Shown: positions 1-6,633 of the stretch, one piece after another | How positions within the stretch are numbered: the first letter of the stretch is position 1 | How the letters are laid out: each line of letters starts with the position of its first letter | Assembly: GCA_043801235.1 (NCBI GenBank) | Contig: JAZDMF010000179.1 | Coordinates: 1-14,381, forward strand | Direction of reading: 5' to 3' | DNA from: DAOQAK01 sp043801235 | GTDB taxonomy: Bacteria > Bacteroidota > Bacteroidia > Bacteroidales > CG2-30-32-10 | DNA length: 14,381 bases | Program-made: the position numbers and the translations under genes | The notes under the pieces: model-generated | What the model was told of the DNA's origin: nothing | The model's database searches: none | The model's input: the letters and a program-made list of their open reading frames with translations, nothing else

Positions 1-1607
1 CCTTTCATAATAAACTGATCGATGATAAACTTATCCCTGATGTCGAAAATGGAATCGGGTTTTGCAATAATAATAGCATCAAAGTCTTTCAGGGCTTTTA
101 CCTGGTGGTTAATGGTAACGCGCTCTACGGTATAATAATCAGCCAAAGTGGTTGCAATGTCTCCGGTTTCATACATGTCGAGTTCGCCATGACCTTCTAT
201 AAAAGCTATTTTGGGTATATCAATGTCCGCTAATTTTTTTATTGTGCTGGCAAGACTGTACTCAAGCGACTGTATTGAATTATTAAGCACAGCTTCGGCA
301 GCTATCCCGATTTGCGTATTCAATAACGTCAGCGGTAGTTCCCGCTCTTTATATGTAACGATTGCGCCAGGAAAAATAATTTGCTGGCTGCTGCCTTCGT
401 TATCTTTAATCTGAAGGTTGGTGGGTTGCAGCCCTTTCTGGACAAGCTGTTTGTAAAGATTTTTAAATTGCGTTTTATCATCGCTGCCGTATGGATTAAC
501 AAGTTCATATTCTACATTATCGGAATAAGCCCTGAACTGGTTAAGCATATCGCGTGTTTCATTGCGCAGCCTTTTAAATCCTGCAGGCAATTCGCCGTCA
601 AGATATATTTTAAAATATACAACATCATCAAGGTTTTTCAGAAGCTTTTTAGTGGCATCCGATAAAGTATAGCGCTTTTCGGAAGTAAGGTCAAGGCGCG
701 CGAAAGCAAAAGAACCAATAACATTCAGAGAAATAATTATCAGCAGGCTGAGAGTAAAATTCACTACATTTTCCTTCACGAGCCTGTGTTTTTTTATTTC
801 AGCCGGCTTGTCATTTTCAATTATTCCTTTTTTGTTGCGTTTAAAGAAAGCAAAAACTTTTTTTGATTTATGACGGCTCCATTTCCTGCTTTCGATTGAT
901 ACTTTGCTCAGGAGAATGAATAGGGTAATAACGCTCAGAAAATAAAGAATATCGCGGGTGTCGACAACTCCACGGCTTATTGAAGCGTAATGCCCGCTGA
1001 TTCCGAGTTGCTGGATGAATAATGAAATACCGCTGAAAAAATTTAGCGAATATATCATTTCAAAGCCTAAATAAACAGAACCGCAGAGGAATAATGCTGT
1101 GATGAATGAAATGATCTGGTTATCGGTAAGTGTTGATGCAAATATTCCGATAGAAACAAAAGTGGCTGCAAGGAAAAGTAGTCCGATATATGAACCCCAT
1201 GTACCTCCCGCATCGAGGTTGCCCATAGGACTACCCAGATAAAAAACCGTTGCATAGTAAATGAGTGTGGGAAGAAGTGAAAAAAGAACAAGAACCAATC
1301 CCGCCAGGTATTTTGCCATGATTATTTGCAGGTCGGTCAGGGGCTTTGTCATAAGCATTTCAATTGTTCTGCTTCGTTTTTCCTCAGCGAACGATCGCAT
1401 AGTTATGGCAGGAATAAGAAACAGGAAAACAAAAGGTGCAAGCATGAACAGCCCGTCAATATTGGCGTAACCGTTTTCAAGAATGTTGAAATCGAGCTGA
1501 AAAACCCATAGGAATAAACCGTTGATGAGCAGAAAAACTGTGATTACTATGTAACCGATGAGTGAACTGAGGAAATTCCTGATCTCGCGTTTAAAAAGTG
1601 TAAACAT
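1..1607 (-). CDS. Fused GldF-GldG gliding-type ABC transporter protein (3' end outside window)
   Basis: Translating the minus strand from the ATG at 1607 gives 535 uninterrupted codons running off the window start. Residues 1-240 read as an ABC-2 permease of the GldF type: MFTLFKREIRN start, several membrane segments, and the EEKRSRTIEML block at 75-84. A basic linker (241-280) follows, then a membrane anchor (281-303) and a GldG-type extracytoplasmic part with LTSEKRYTLSDATKKLL (307-323) and FIEGHGEL (469-476). In Flavobacterium GldF and GldG are separate proteins that act with the ATPase GldA; here both lie in one frame. The ATPase is not next to it: the upstream neighbour is divergent. It probably sits in the inner membrane; transported substrate unknown. 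Families are recognised from memory of motifs; the fusion itself is read directly. Confidence 0.85.
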   Translation of the reverse strand, partial: MFTLFKREIRNFLSSLIGYIVITVFLLINGLFLWVFQLDFNILENGYANIDGLFMLAPFVFLFLIPAITMRSFAEEKRSRTIEMLMTKPLTDLQIIMAKYLAGLVLVLFSLLPTLIYYATVFYLGSPMGNLDAGGTWGSYIGLLFLAATFVSIGIFASTLTDNQIISFITALFLCGSVYLGFEMIYSLNFFSGISLFIQQLGISGHYASISRGVVDTRDILYFLSVITLFILLSKVSIESRKWSRHKSKKVFAFFKRNKKGIIENDKPAEIKKHRLVKENVVNFTLSLLIIISLNVIGSFAFARLDLTSEKRYTLSDATKKLLKNLDDVVYFKIYLDGELPAGFKRLRNETRDMLNQFRAYSDNVEYELVNPYGSDDKTQFKNLYKQLVQKGLQPTNLQIKDNEGSSQQIIFPGAIVTYKERELPLTLLNTQIGIAAEAVLNNSIQSLEYSLASTIKKLADIDIPKIAFIEGHGELDMYETGDIATTLADYYTVERVTINHQVKALKDFDAIIIAKPDSIFDIRDKFIIDQFIMK

Positions 1608-1685
1608 TAAAAGTTCATATTAATTTATTCAAAACTTTCCTTGATTAAAAGAAAGATTTATGTCAATTTGATTTTTTTTAAAGTG

Positions 1686-1710
1686 GGCAGTTAACAGTCA
1701 ACAGTAGGCA
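1686..1710. repeat. Heptamer tandem repeat in spacer
   Basis: Three consecutive 7-base units with the same CAGT core are seen: CAGTTAA (1688-1694), CAGTCAA (1695-1701) and CAGTAGG (1702-1708), flanked by GG before and CA after. It is non-coding and lies about 80 bases upstream of the GldFG start codon. Similar degenerate 'cagt' repeats are common in Bacteroidota spacers, as far as I recall; no function is implied. Confidence 0.6.
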
Positions 1711-1952
1711 AGAAAAAAAATCACTGCCAAAAATTAATTGTATGCTGCCTTTTATTTATTAGTTATAAGAAGTTTTTTTTAAAAAAAATGAATTCAATTC
1801 AATTCCAATGAGGCTTATTATAACTGAGATGCGAAATTAATCTTTTTTATGATTTATGTTCCTTCGTTTAATAATTTTTAACATTGATGAGAATACATCA
1901 TTTTTTTTATGTTTTTATTTTAAAAGGCCATTAATATTCTCTGATTTTCTTA

Positions 1953-1960
1953 TAATTTTA
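1953..1960 (+). promoter_or_regulatory. Possible -7 box for the zincin-cinA pair
   Basis: TAATTTTA matches the Bacteroidota -7 consensus TAnnTTTG at all but the last base and lies 19 bases before the ATG at 1980. No convincing TTTG is seen at the expected upstream distance, and the region is so AT-rich that a chance match is likely. Confidence 0.25.
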
Positions 1961-1979
1961 CATTTTAAAAATAATCAGA

Positions 1980-2750
1980 ATGAAAAAAACAATTTTATTG
2001 CCGGTATTTATCATTACCTTTATTTTTCAGGCATTTCCGCAGTTTAGTAAAATTACAGACGACAGCAGCGGGGTGGAAATCATATTCACAGCAGGGAACA
2101 GTATATTTCCTCAAAGCTGGTATGGCGGACAAATAAAAGGAGTGGCCGAATCACTGGATACTTCAGAAATAAAGCGATCGGTGGAAATTGTGAAAAAGGC
2201 ACTGGCTAAATATCCTTCCGGAGTTTTAAAGAAAAATTTAAAAAAGGTGTATGTGCTGAAAAAGCTGTCGTTCTATGGTGTTGATTATGGAGGGACAAAC
2301 ACAAAAGATGTTGTTTACCTTGCTAATAAAGGCCTTTCTCAAAATTACACGGATGAATTTATTGAACGCGCTTTTCATGCCGAGTTTTCATCAGTACTGA
2401 TGGCCAATTACCCGAAAGCCCTGGATCAGAAAAAATGGGCAGCTATTAACGGCAAAGATTTTCAGTACGGCGCTGTGAACGGATATGAGGCAATTAAAGC
2501 AGGGAAATCTTCAGAAGATTATGAAAAAAAAATCCTTGAGTTTGGCTTTCTGAACGAATATGCCATGTCCACACTGGAAAACGATTTCAATTCGTTCGCA
2601 AAAAACCTTTTTTATGCCGAAGGCGATTTCTGGAAAATCGCGGAAGCCAATAGCCGCCTGACAATGAAGCTGCAGCTTATACTTGATTTTTATAAAACAG
2701 TTGACATTAAACTGACAAAGGAATATTTTAAAAAACTGGCGGAATTGTAA
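1980..2750 (+). CDS. Secreted zincin-like hypothetical protein
   Basis: 256 residues. Residues 1-21 are a classic signal peptide (MKK, hydrophobic core, AFPQ), so the mature protein is probably periplasmic or outer-membrane associated. There is no lipobox cysteine. The middle holds HAEFSSVL (133-140), and about 55 residues later comes EYAMSTLENDFNSFA (193-207). This pairing resembles putative zinc-binding metallopeptidases of Bacteroidota, where an H-x-E helix is followed by a 'YA...E.DF.E' helix, but the standard HExxH is absent because the second histidine position is Ser138. It may therefore be a divergent or inactive peptidase. The stop is three bases before the cinA start, so the two are probably co-transcribed and translationally coupled. 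ATG 1980 is chosen because it gives the complete signal peptide. Function is inferred; the secreted nature is well supported. Confidence 0.75.
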   Translation: MKKTILLPVFIITFIFQAFPQFSKITDDSSGVEIIFTAGNSIFPQSWYGGQIKGVAESLDTSEIKRSVEIVKKALAKYPSGVLKKNLKKVYVLKKLSFYGVDYGGTNTKDVVYLANKGLSQNYTDEFIERAFHAEFSSVLMANYPKALDQKKWAAINGKDFQYGAVNGYEAIKAGKSSEDYEKKILEFGFLNEYAMSTLENDFNSFAKNLFYAEGDFWKIAEANSRLTMKLQLILDFYKTVDIKLTKEYFKKLAEL

Positions 2751-2753
2751 AGA

Positions 2754-3995
2754 ATGAAAGCGTATATTATAAACATAGGCGATGAAATTCTGATTGGCCA
2801 GGTTGCAAATCTGAACGCATCATGGATGGCCGGACAGCTGAACAGGCTGGGAGTGGAGGTTGTGAAAATAATTGTTGTGGGAGATAAGGCCGAAGAAATA
2901 TCCCGTGCTGTAAACGTTGCCATAGAGGAAGCAGAAATAATATTTTTGACAGGAGGCCTGGGCCCGACCAGCGATGACAAGACAAAAGATATGCTCTGCG
3001 AATACTTTGGAAGAAAACTTATCATGCATGAACCATCTTTGAAAAACATCACGGAATATTTTAAATCAAGAGGGGTGGGAGTAACTGAACGCAACCGAAG
3101 GCAGGCCGAAATCCCTGATGGCAGCAAAGCCGTTCCCAACAAGGAAGGAACGGCTCCGGGGTTGTGGATAGAATCCGGCAATAAAATGTTTATTGCTGTT
3201 CCCGGCGTTCCTTTTGAGATGAAAGCCATGATGCTTGATAATATTCTTCCTGAAATTGAAAAACTATTGAAACCTCCCTGGGTTGTGCACAAAACAATGC
3301 TCACACAGGGAGTAGGAGAGTCGTTTCTTGCCGAGATCATTTTGCAATGGGAAAATGAATTGCCTTCAAACATAAGCCTTGCCTATCTTCCATCGCCTGG
3401 TATAGTAAAATTAAGACTTTCGGCAAAGGGAAATGATAAAAAGAAATTGCAGAAAGATATTGAAGAACAGGTGAAAAAATTGCAGGGCATCATTCCTGAA
3501 ATCATATTCGGATACGAGAACGACACTCTTGAAATGATAATCGGCGATCTGTTAAAACAAAAAGGGCAAACCCTTGCCACTGCTGAAAGCTGCACAGGCG
3601 GGGCGGTAGCACAGCGAATCACAACAGTTGCCGGAAGTTCGGCCTATTTCAAAGGTTCTGTGATCGCCTATGCAAATGAAATTAAAACAGATTTTCTTGA
3701 TGTTCCTGCCGAAACTCTTGAAAAGCATGGTGCTGTAAGCGAAGCAACAGTCATTATGATGGCGGAAAATATCCGGAGAAAATTCAAAACCGATTATGCA
3801 GTTGCTGTAAGTGGCATCGCCGGCCCCGATGGCGGCACTCCTGAAAAACCTGTCGGCACGGTGTGGATTGCCGTTACATCACAGAACAAAACCGAAACAA
3901 AGAAATTCCAGTTTGGCAACAACCGCCTTATAAATATTGAGCGCGCAGTTATGACTGCCTTGAATATGGTGAGGAAAGCAATACTTGATATTTGA
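2754..3995 (+). CDS. cinA: CinA-family protein with NMN amidohydrolase (PncC) domain
   Basis: 413 residues, the usual length for full two-domain CinA. The N-terminal molybdopterin-binding-like domain (1-170) has GDEILIGQVANLN (9-21), FLTGGLGPTSDD (64-75) and VPGVPFEM (149-156). The C-terminal domain (about 255-413) has the PncC signatures TAESCTGG (276-283), YFKGSVIAYAN (298-308) and VSGIAGPDGGTPEKPVGT (352-369). PncC enzymes deamidate nicotinamide mononucleotide to nicotinic acid mononucleotide in pyridine nucleotide recycling; in full-length CinA the N-terminal domain is linked to ADP-ribose pyrophosphatase activity. It is cytosolic. It follows the secreted zincin-like gene by three bases, so it is probably translated from the same message. 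Family assignment is secure; whether both activities are present here is inference. Confidence 0.96.
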   Translation: MKAYIINIGDEILIGQVANLNASWMAGQLNRLGVEVVKIIVVGDKAEEISRAVNVAIEEAEIIFLTGGLGPTSDDKTKDMLCEYFGRKLIMHEPSLKNITEYFKSRGVGVTERNRRQAEIPDGSKAVPNKEGTAPGLWIESGNKMFIAVPGVPFEMKAMMLDNILPEIEKLLKPPWVVHKTMLTQGVGESFLAEIILQWENELPSNISLAYLPSPGIVKLRLSAKGNDKKKLQKDIEEQVKKLQGIIPEIIFGYENDTLEMIIGDLLKQKGQTLATAESCTGGAVAQRITTVAGSSAYFKGSVIAYANEIKTDFLDVPAETLEKHGAVSEATVIMMAENIRRKFKTDYAVAVSGIAGPDGGTPEKPVGTVWIAVTSQNKTETKKFQFGNNRLINIERAVMTALNMVRKAILDI

Positions 3996-4000
3996 AGATG

Positions 4001-4070
4001 ACAAGTAGATAAGTAGACAAGCAGGTGGATTTTTGTTCAATTGTTCGTCATTCGAATGTTCGAATGTTCG
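4001..4070. repeat. Two blocks of octamer tandem repeats in a convergent spacer
   Basis: Starting five bases after the cinA stop are ACAAGTAG, ATAAGTAG and ACAAGCAG (4001-4024), three 8-base units with one or two differences. Further on, TTCGAATG occurs twice head to tail (4051-4066) followed by TTCG. They fill most of the 88-base gap between the convergent cinA and outer-membrane protein genes. No clear hairpin plus T-run terminator is seen on either strand. Confidence 0.65.
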
Positions 4071-4083
4071 GCCAATCGATTGT

Positions 4084-4737
4084 TCAGTGTTTACGCGATG
4101 GCCTGAAAATACCTGAATGCGATCTTCTGGAATCTCCTGTTGGGAATATGTATGAAACAGTATATCCGATATGAAACAGGGATGAATTATTTTCGCCTTT
4201 GCCATATCGGACGTAGAAAGATGCCACGCCGCTTTCTGCGCGGTAGCCAATCTGTATTTCGCCAACGTAAACTTTAAATAAATCTCTTTTGGTAATATTA
4301 TTGAACTCGCTGGTAAGCCCGTATATTTCGGTCATTGAATACTGAACACCGCCGCCAATGGAAACGCCGAAATCGCCAATGTTTTCGATAAGTCCTGAAA
4401 GACCGCCGAAATTAAGTTTGGCAAGCAGCGGAAAAGATAAAACCCCGACGCCTTTGAATTCTTTCAGGCATAATGCAGTAATGCCCCAGTTTACTTCTGC
4501 TTCGCCCGAAACCGAAAAATTCCTGAACCCGATATAGAATTTAGGGCCAATAATAATATTTGCTATTGCATTGCCGGAAGTGCGCAAAGTAGTGTCACCT
4601 TCAACTTCAGGATTTGTGAAATGCTGGTAAAAATCGAGACCGTAGTTTACGGAAAACCTGATCTGTGATTTTGCTGAAATAGAAAATAGATGCAGTGTTA
4701 ATATTATACAAATGAAAAGTAATTTTGGAAATTTCAT
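4084..4737 (-). CDS. Small outer-membrane beta-barrel protein
   Basis: 217 residues. Residues 1-25 form a signal peptide (MKFPK, long hydrophobic stretch, SAKSQ). The rest alternates polar and aromatic/hydrophobic residues in stretches typical of 8- to 10-strand barrels, for example FYIGFRNFSVSGEAEV, FGVSIGGGVQYSM and FHIGYTVSYIF (192-202), the last looking like a closing strand. Glycine-rich turns separate them. It resembles the OMP_b-brl group by pattern only; no specific family is recognised. After the closing strand the frame runs on for about 15 residues of basic, non-strand sequence (SRRSHSGIFRPSRKH), which is odd for a barrel that normally ends in an aromatic. It is transcribed alone, convergent to cinA, with REP-like hairpins upstream. 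Ligand or role unknown. Confidence 0.75.
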   Translation of the reverse strand: MKFPKLLFICIILTLHLFSISAKSQIRFSVNYGLDFYQHFTNPEVEGDTTLRTSGNAIANIIIGPKFYIGFRNFSVSGEAEVNWGITALCLKEFKGVGVLSFPLLAKLNFGGLSGLIENIGDFGVSIGGGVQYSMTEIYGLTSEFNNITKRDLFKVYVGEIQIGYRAESGVASFYVRYGKGENNSSLFHIGYTVSYIFPTGDSRRSHSGIFRPSRKH

Positions 4738-4832
4738 GATGCAAAATTAAAGCAATGAATGCCCGTACTTATGAATTGCAACAATCAGTTGTCAACATTT
4801 TTATTAACCGGAGTTTGTATGATAGTATTCCT

Positions 4833-4859
4833 GTCAGATTGAGTTAATCAAAGTCTGAC
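4833..4859. repeat. REP-like hairpin element, copy 1
   Basis: A 27-base imperfect palindrome with arms GTCAGA and TCTGAC plus an inner TTGA/TCAA stem around GTTAA, separated by a two-base bulge. It aligns to the reverse complement of copy 2 over its whole length with 5 differences. It lies in the spacer between the ABC permease stop and the barrel gene start. No T-run follows on either strand, so it is not a standard terminator. Confidence 0.75.
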
Positions 4860-4871
4860 ATCAAGGCAATG

Positions 4872-4898
4872 GTCAGGTTTCGATAAACTCAACCTGAC
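4872..4898. repeat. REP-like hairpin element, copy 2
   Basis: A 27-base palindrome with perfect 8-base arms GTCAGGTT and AACCTGAC around TCGATAAACTC, ending six bases from the ABC permease stop codon. The 'GTCAGG...TCGA...CCTGAC' pattern resembles an intergenic repeat that I recall as common across Bacteroidota genomes. It is inverted relative to copy 1, 12 bases away. It might protect or terminate the 3' end of the ABC transporter message; this is inference. Confidence 0.8.
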
Positions 4899-4904
4899 AT
4901 TTGA

Positions 4905-5693
4905 TTATATCAAAACATCTTTCTTCCTGAAGCGTATTGCACCGACAGCAATACATACAACAGAAACAACCACAGCAATGATGCAATAGGTAGCTGAAAT
5001 TTCGCTGGTATTGGCAATATCAGAGCCTTTGAACCAGTCGAAGGGAGAAAAATATTTTAGTTTTTCAAGATCATTATTTAATGATATGACTACCTGCAGC
5101 AAATACATCATAAGAACAATGCCTGTTGCGATACCTGTTGCAGAGCGGGTTTTTGAAAAAAATGTTGATGCAAGAAAAGCGATGCTGCCGAATGTGATTC
5201 CTCCTAAAAACCATGAAACCGACATGAGAAGGACGGGCAGGAATTCATAATCTTCTTTTATAAATAATGAAAACGATAAAATTGAAATAAGGAAAATGAT
5301 TACAACTGTCAGGATTGAATACAGAAATGCTACGGAAAGTTTTGTGCTTATTATTTTCATGCGTTTTGCGGGAAGGGAAAATAAATATTCAGCAGTTTTA
5401 TCACTGAATTCCTTTAATACGATGGATGCAAATATTCCGGAAATATAAATGCTGATGATAAGATAGATGTATGGAAAAATCAATCCGTAAAAACCAATGG
5501 GAGTGCCGAAGTCAAGGTTTTTCATACCGAAAGCAGACTGGACCTGCATAGGTAATTTCAAATCGAGCAGTTGCTGAATGTCCTTTCCGAAGGAGGGTGC
5601 GATGGAGATTACATACATGACAAGCGCAGCGCACATTATGCAAACTATAAGAAGCGATTTCAAATTTCTTTTCAGTTCACGTTTAAACAGCAT
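4905..5693 (-). CDS. ABC-2 type transporter permease
   Basis: 262 residues with six predicted membrane segments: about 13-31, 72-93, 118-145, 153-177, 188-206 and 236-254. The start (MLFKRELKRNLKSLL), the amphipathic KEFSDKTAEYLFSLPAKRMKII stretch between segments 2 and 3, and the basic end (RFRKKDVLI) are typical of ABC-2 permeases of the BcrB/Nod type that pair with a single ATPase. It would sit in the inner membrane and probably exports a small hydrophobic or peptide compound; the substrate cannot be told from sequence. Its ATG overlaps the last 11 bases of the ATPase gene, so the two are translationally coupled. Two REP-like hairpins lie immediately downstream. Confidence 0.88.
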   Translation of the reverse strand: MLFKRELKRNLKSLLIVCIMCAALVMYVISIAPSFGKDIQQLLDLKLPMQVQSAFGMKNLDFGTPIGFYGLIFPYIYLIISIYISGIFASIVLKEFSDKTAEYLFSLPAKRMKIISTKLSVAFLYSILTVVIIFLISILSFSLFIKEDYEFLPVLLMSVSWFLGGITFGSIAFLASTFFSKTRSATGIATGIVLMMYLLQVVISLNNDLEKLKYFSPFDWFKGSDIANTSEISATYCIIAVVVSVVCIAVGAIRFRKKDVLI

Positions 5694-6579
5694 GGTTTAC
5701 CTCGCTTTCTTTTTCAAAATAATGCATGAAAACATTTTCGAGTTCAGGCTCGCTGATGTGCAAGGAATCAATATTTGCAGTGCTGAGTTTTTTAATAAGG
5801 TCGTTCGGATTTCCTGAAAAAATAAAATGATAAACATTGTCTTGGAGAGTCAATCCTGCAATTCCCTGCAGAGATGAGAAATCAATTGCTTCCTTGCTTT
5901 CAATGCGCACCTGCAGGTAGCCTACATTTGTAAAGTCTGCAGCCGATGTTTCTTTTATGAGTTTTCCTTCCTTCAGCAAACCAATGCGAGTACAGAAATG
6001 CTGCACTTCGCTCAGAACATGCGATGAGAAGAAAATAGTGGCACCGTTCTTTTGTTCTTCTTTCAAAAGTTCATACATGTTGCTGCGTATCACCGGATCG
6101 AGTCCGTTTGAGGGTTCATCAAGTATTATGAGTTTAGGAGAATGCAGCAGGGCGCATGCAATGGCAACCTTTTTCCTGTTGCCGAACGACAGCTGTTCGA
6201 ATTTTTTATGGATGTCGATCTCAAGTATTTCAGTAAGCTGTTTTGTTTTTTTGCTTGCATCGATTTTGTGAAAACTTTCAGTGAAGCGAAAAAGTTCTTT
6301 CACTTTCATATCGCTGTATATAAAGGTATCAGCAGACACATAACCCGTATTCTTTTTTATTTCAACCCCATGTTTTGTTGGGGAAAATCCAAGCACTTTA
6401 ATATTTCCATAATCTGCTTTGATAAAATTGAGCAGCATGCGTATGGTGGTCGATTTTCCGGCGCCGTTAGGACCTATGAAGCCGTATATTTCGCCTTCCT
6501 TCACACGCAGCGATAATCCGTCAACAGCCATAGTTTTGCCATACGACTTTGAAACGTTTTCAATGATGATGGTTTCCAT
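5683..6579 (-). CDS. ABC transporter ATP-binding protein
   Basis: 298 residues. Walker A is GPNGAGKST (36-44), the signature is LSFGNRKKV (130-138), Walker B is LIILDEP (150-156), followed by a D-loop region (SNGLDP) and the H-loop SSHVL (185-189). The Q-loop region (GYVSAD, 79-84) has no glutamine. The LSFGN signature and about 80 C-terminal residues beyond the nucleotide-binding core match the BcrA-like drug/peptide exporter subgroup. It energises the permease encoded by the overlapping downstream gene. The start codon is 54 bases from the stop of the upstream helical-protein gene on the same strand, so a common transcript is possible; a near-consensus -7 box on the minus strand (TATCTTTA, 6592-6599) could alternatively start a separate one. 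The specific substrate is unknown. Confidence 0.95.
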   Translation of the reverse strand: METIIIENVSKSYGKTMAVDGLSLRVKEGEIYGFIGPNGAGKSTTIRMLLNFIKADYGNIKVLGFSPTKHGVEIKKNTGYVSADTFIYSDMKVKELFRFTESFHKIDASKKTKQLTEILEIDIHKKFEQLSFGNRKKVAIACALLHSPKLIILDEPSNGLDPVIRSNMYELLKEEQKNGATIFFSSHVLSEVQHFCTRIGLLKEGKLIKETSAADFTNVGYLQVRIESKEAIDFSSLQGIAGLTLQDNVYHFIFSGNPNDLIKKLSTANIDSLHISEPELENVFMHYFEKESEVNHAV

Positions 6580-6633
6580 TAAATTTTTTTGTAAAGATAA
6601 TGCAAAAGGAAAAATTCATAAAACCAACAAGCG

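Larger units (their letters stand above)
1608..1979. other. Gene-free divergent intergenic region
   Basis: 372 bases between the divergent GldFG and zincin-like genes. It is strongly AT-rich with long A and T runs. Short frames inside it have no protein-like composition and no recognisable motif. It should hold both promoters, but no exact TAnnTTTG box with a correctly spaced upstream TTTG is visible. The only structured element is the heptamer repeat at 1686-1710. Confidence 0.6.

Noticed and set aside
2690..3373. Long open frame (227 codons) on the minus strand opposite cinA
   Set aside because: It is antisense to the strongly supported CinA frame, is rich in Ser, Pro and Phe as mirror frames usually are, and has no recognisable motif.
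4001..4070. CRISPR-like array
   Set aside because: The repeat units are 8 bases with no spacers; no cas gene is present in the window.
4905..6579. The ATPase/permease pair as the GldA partner of the GldFG fusion
   Set aside because: The pair already forms a complete exporter by itself, has the BcrA-like LSFGN signature, and is separated from GldFG by genes on the other strand.
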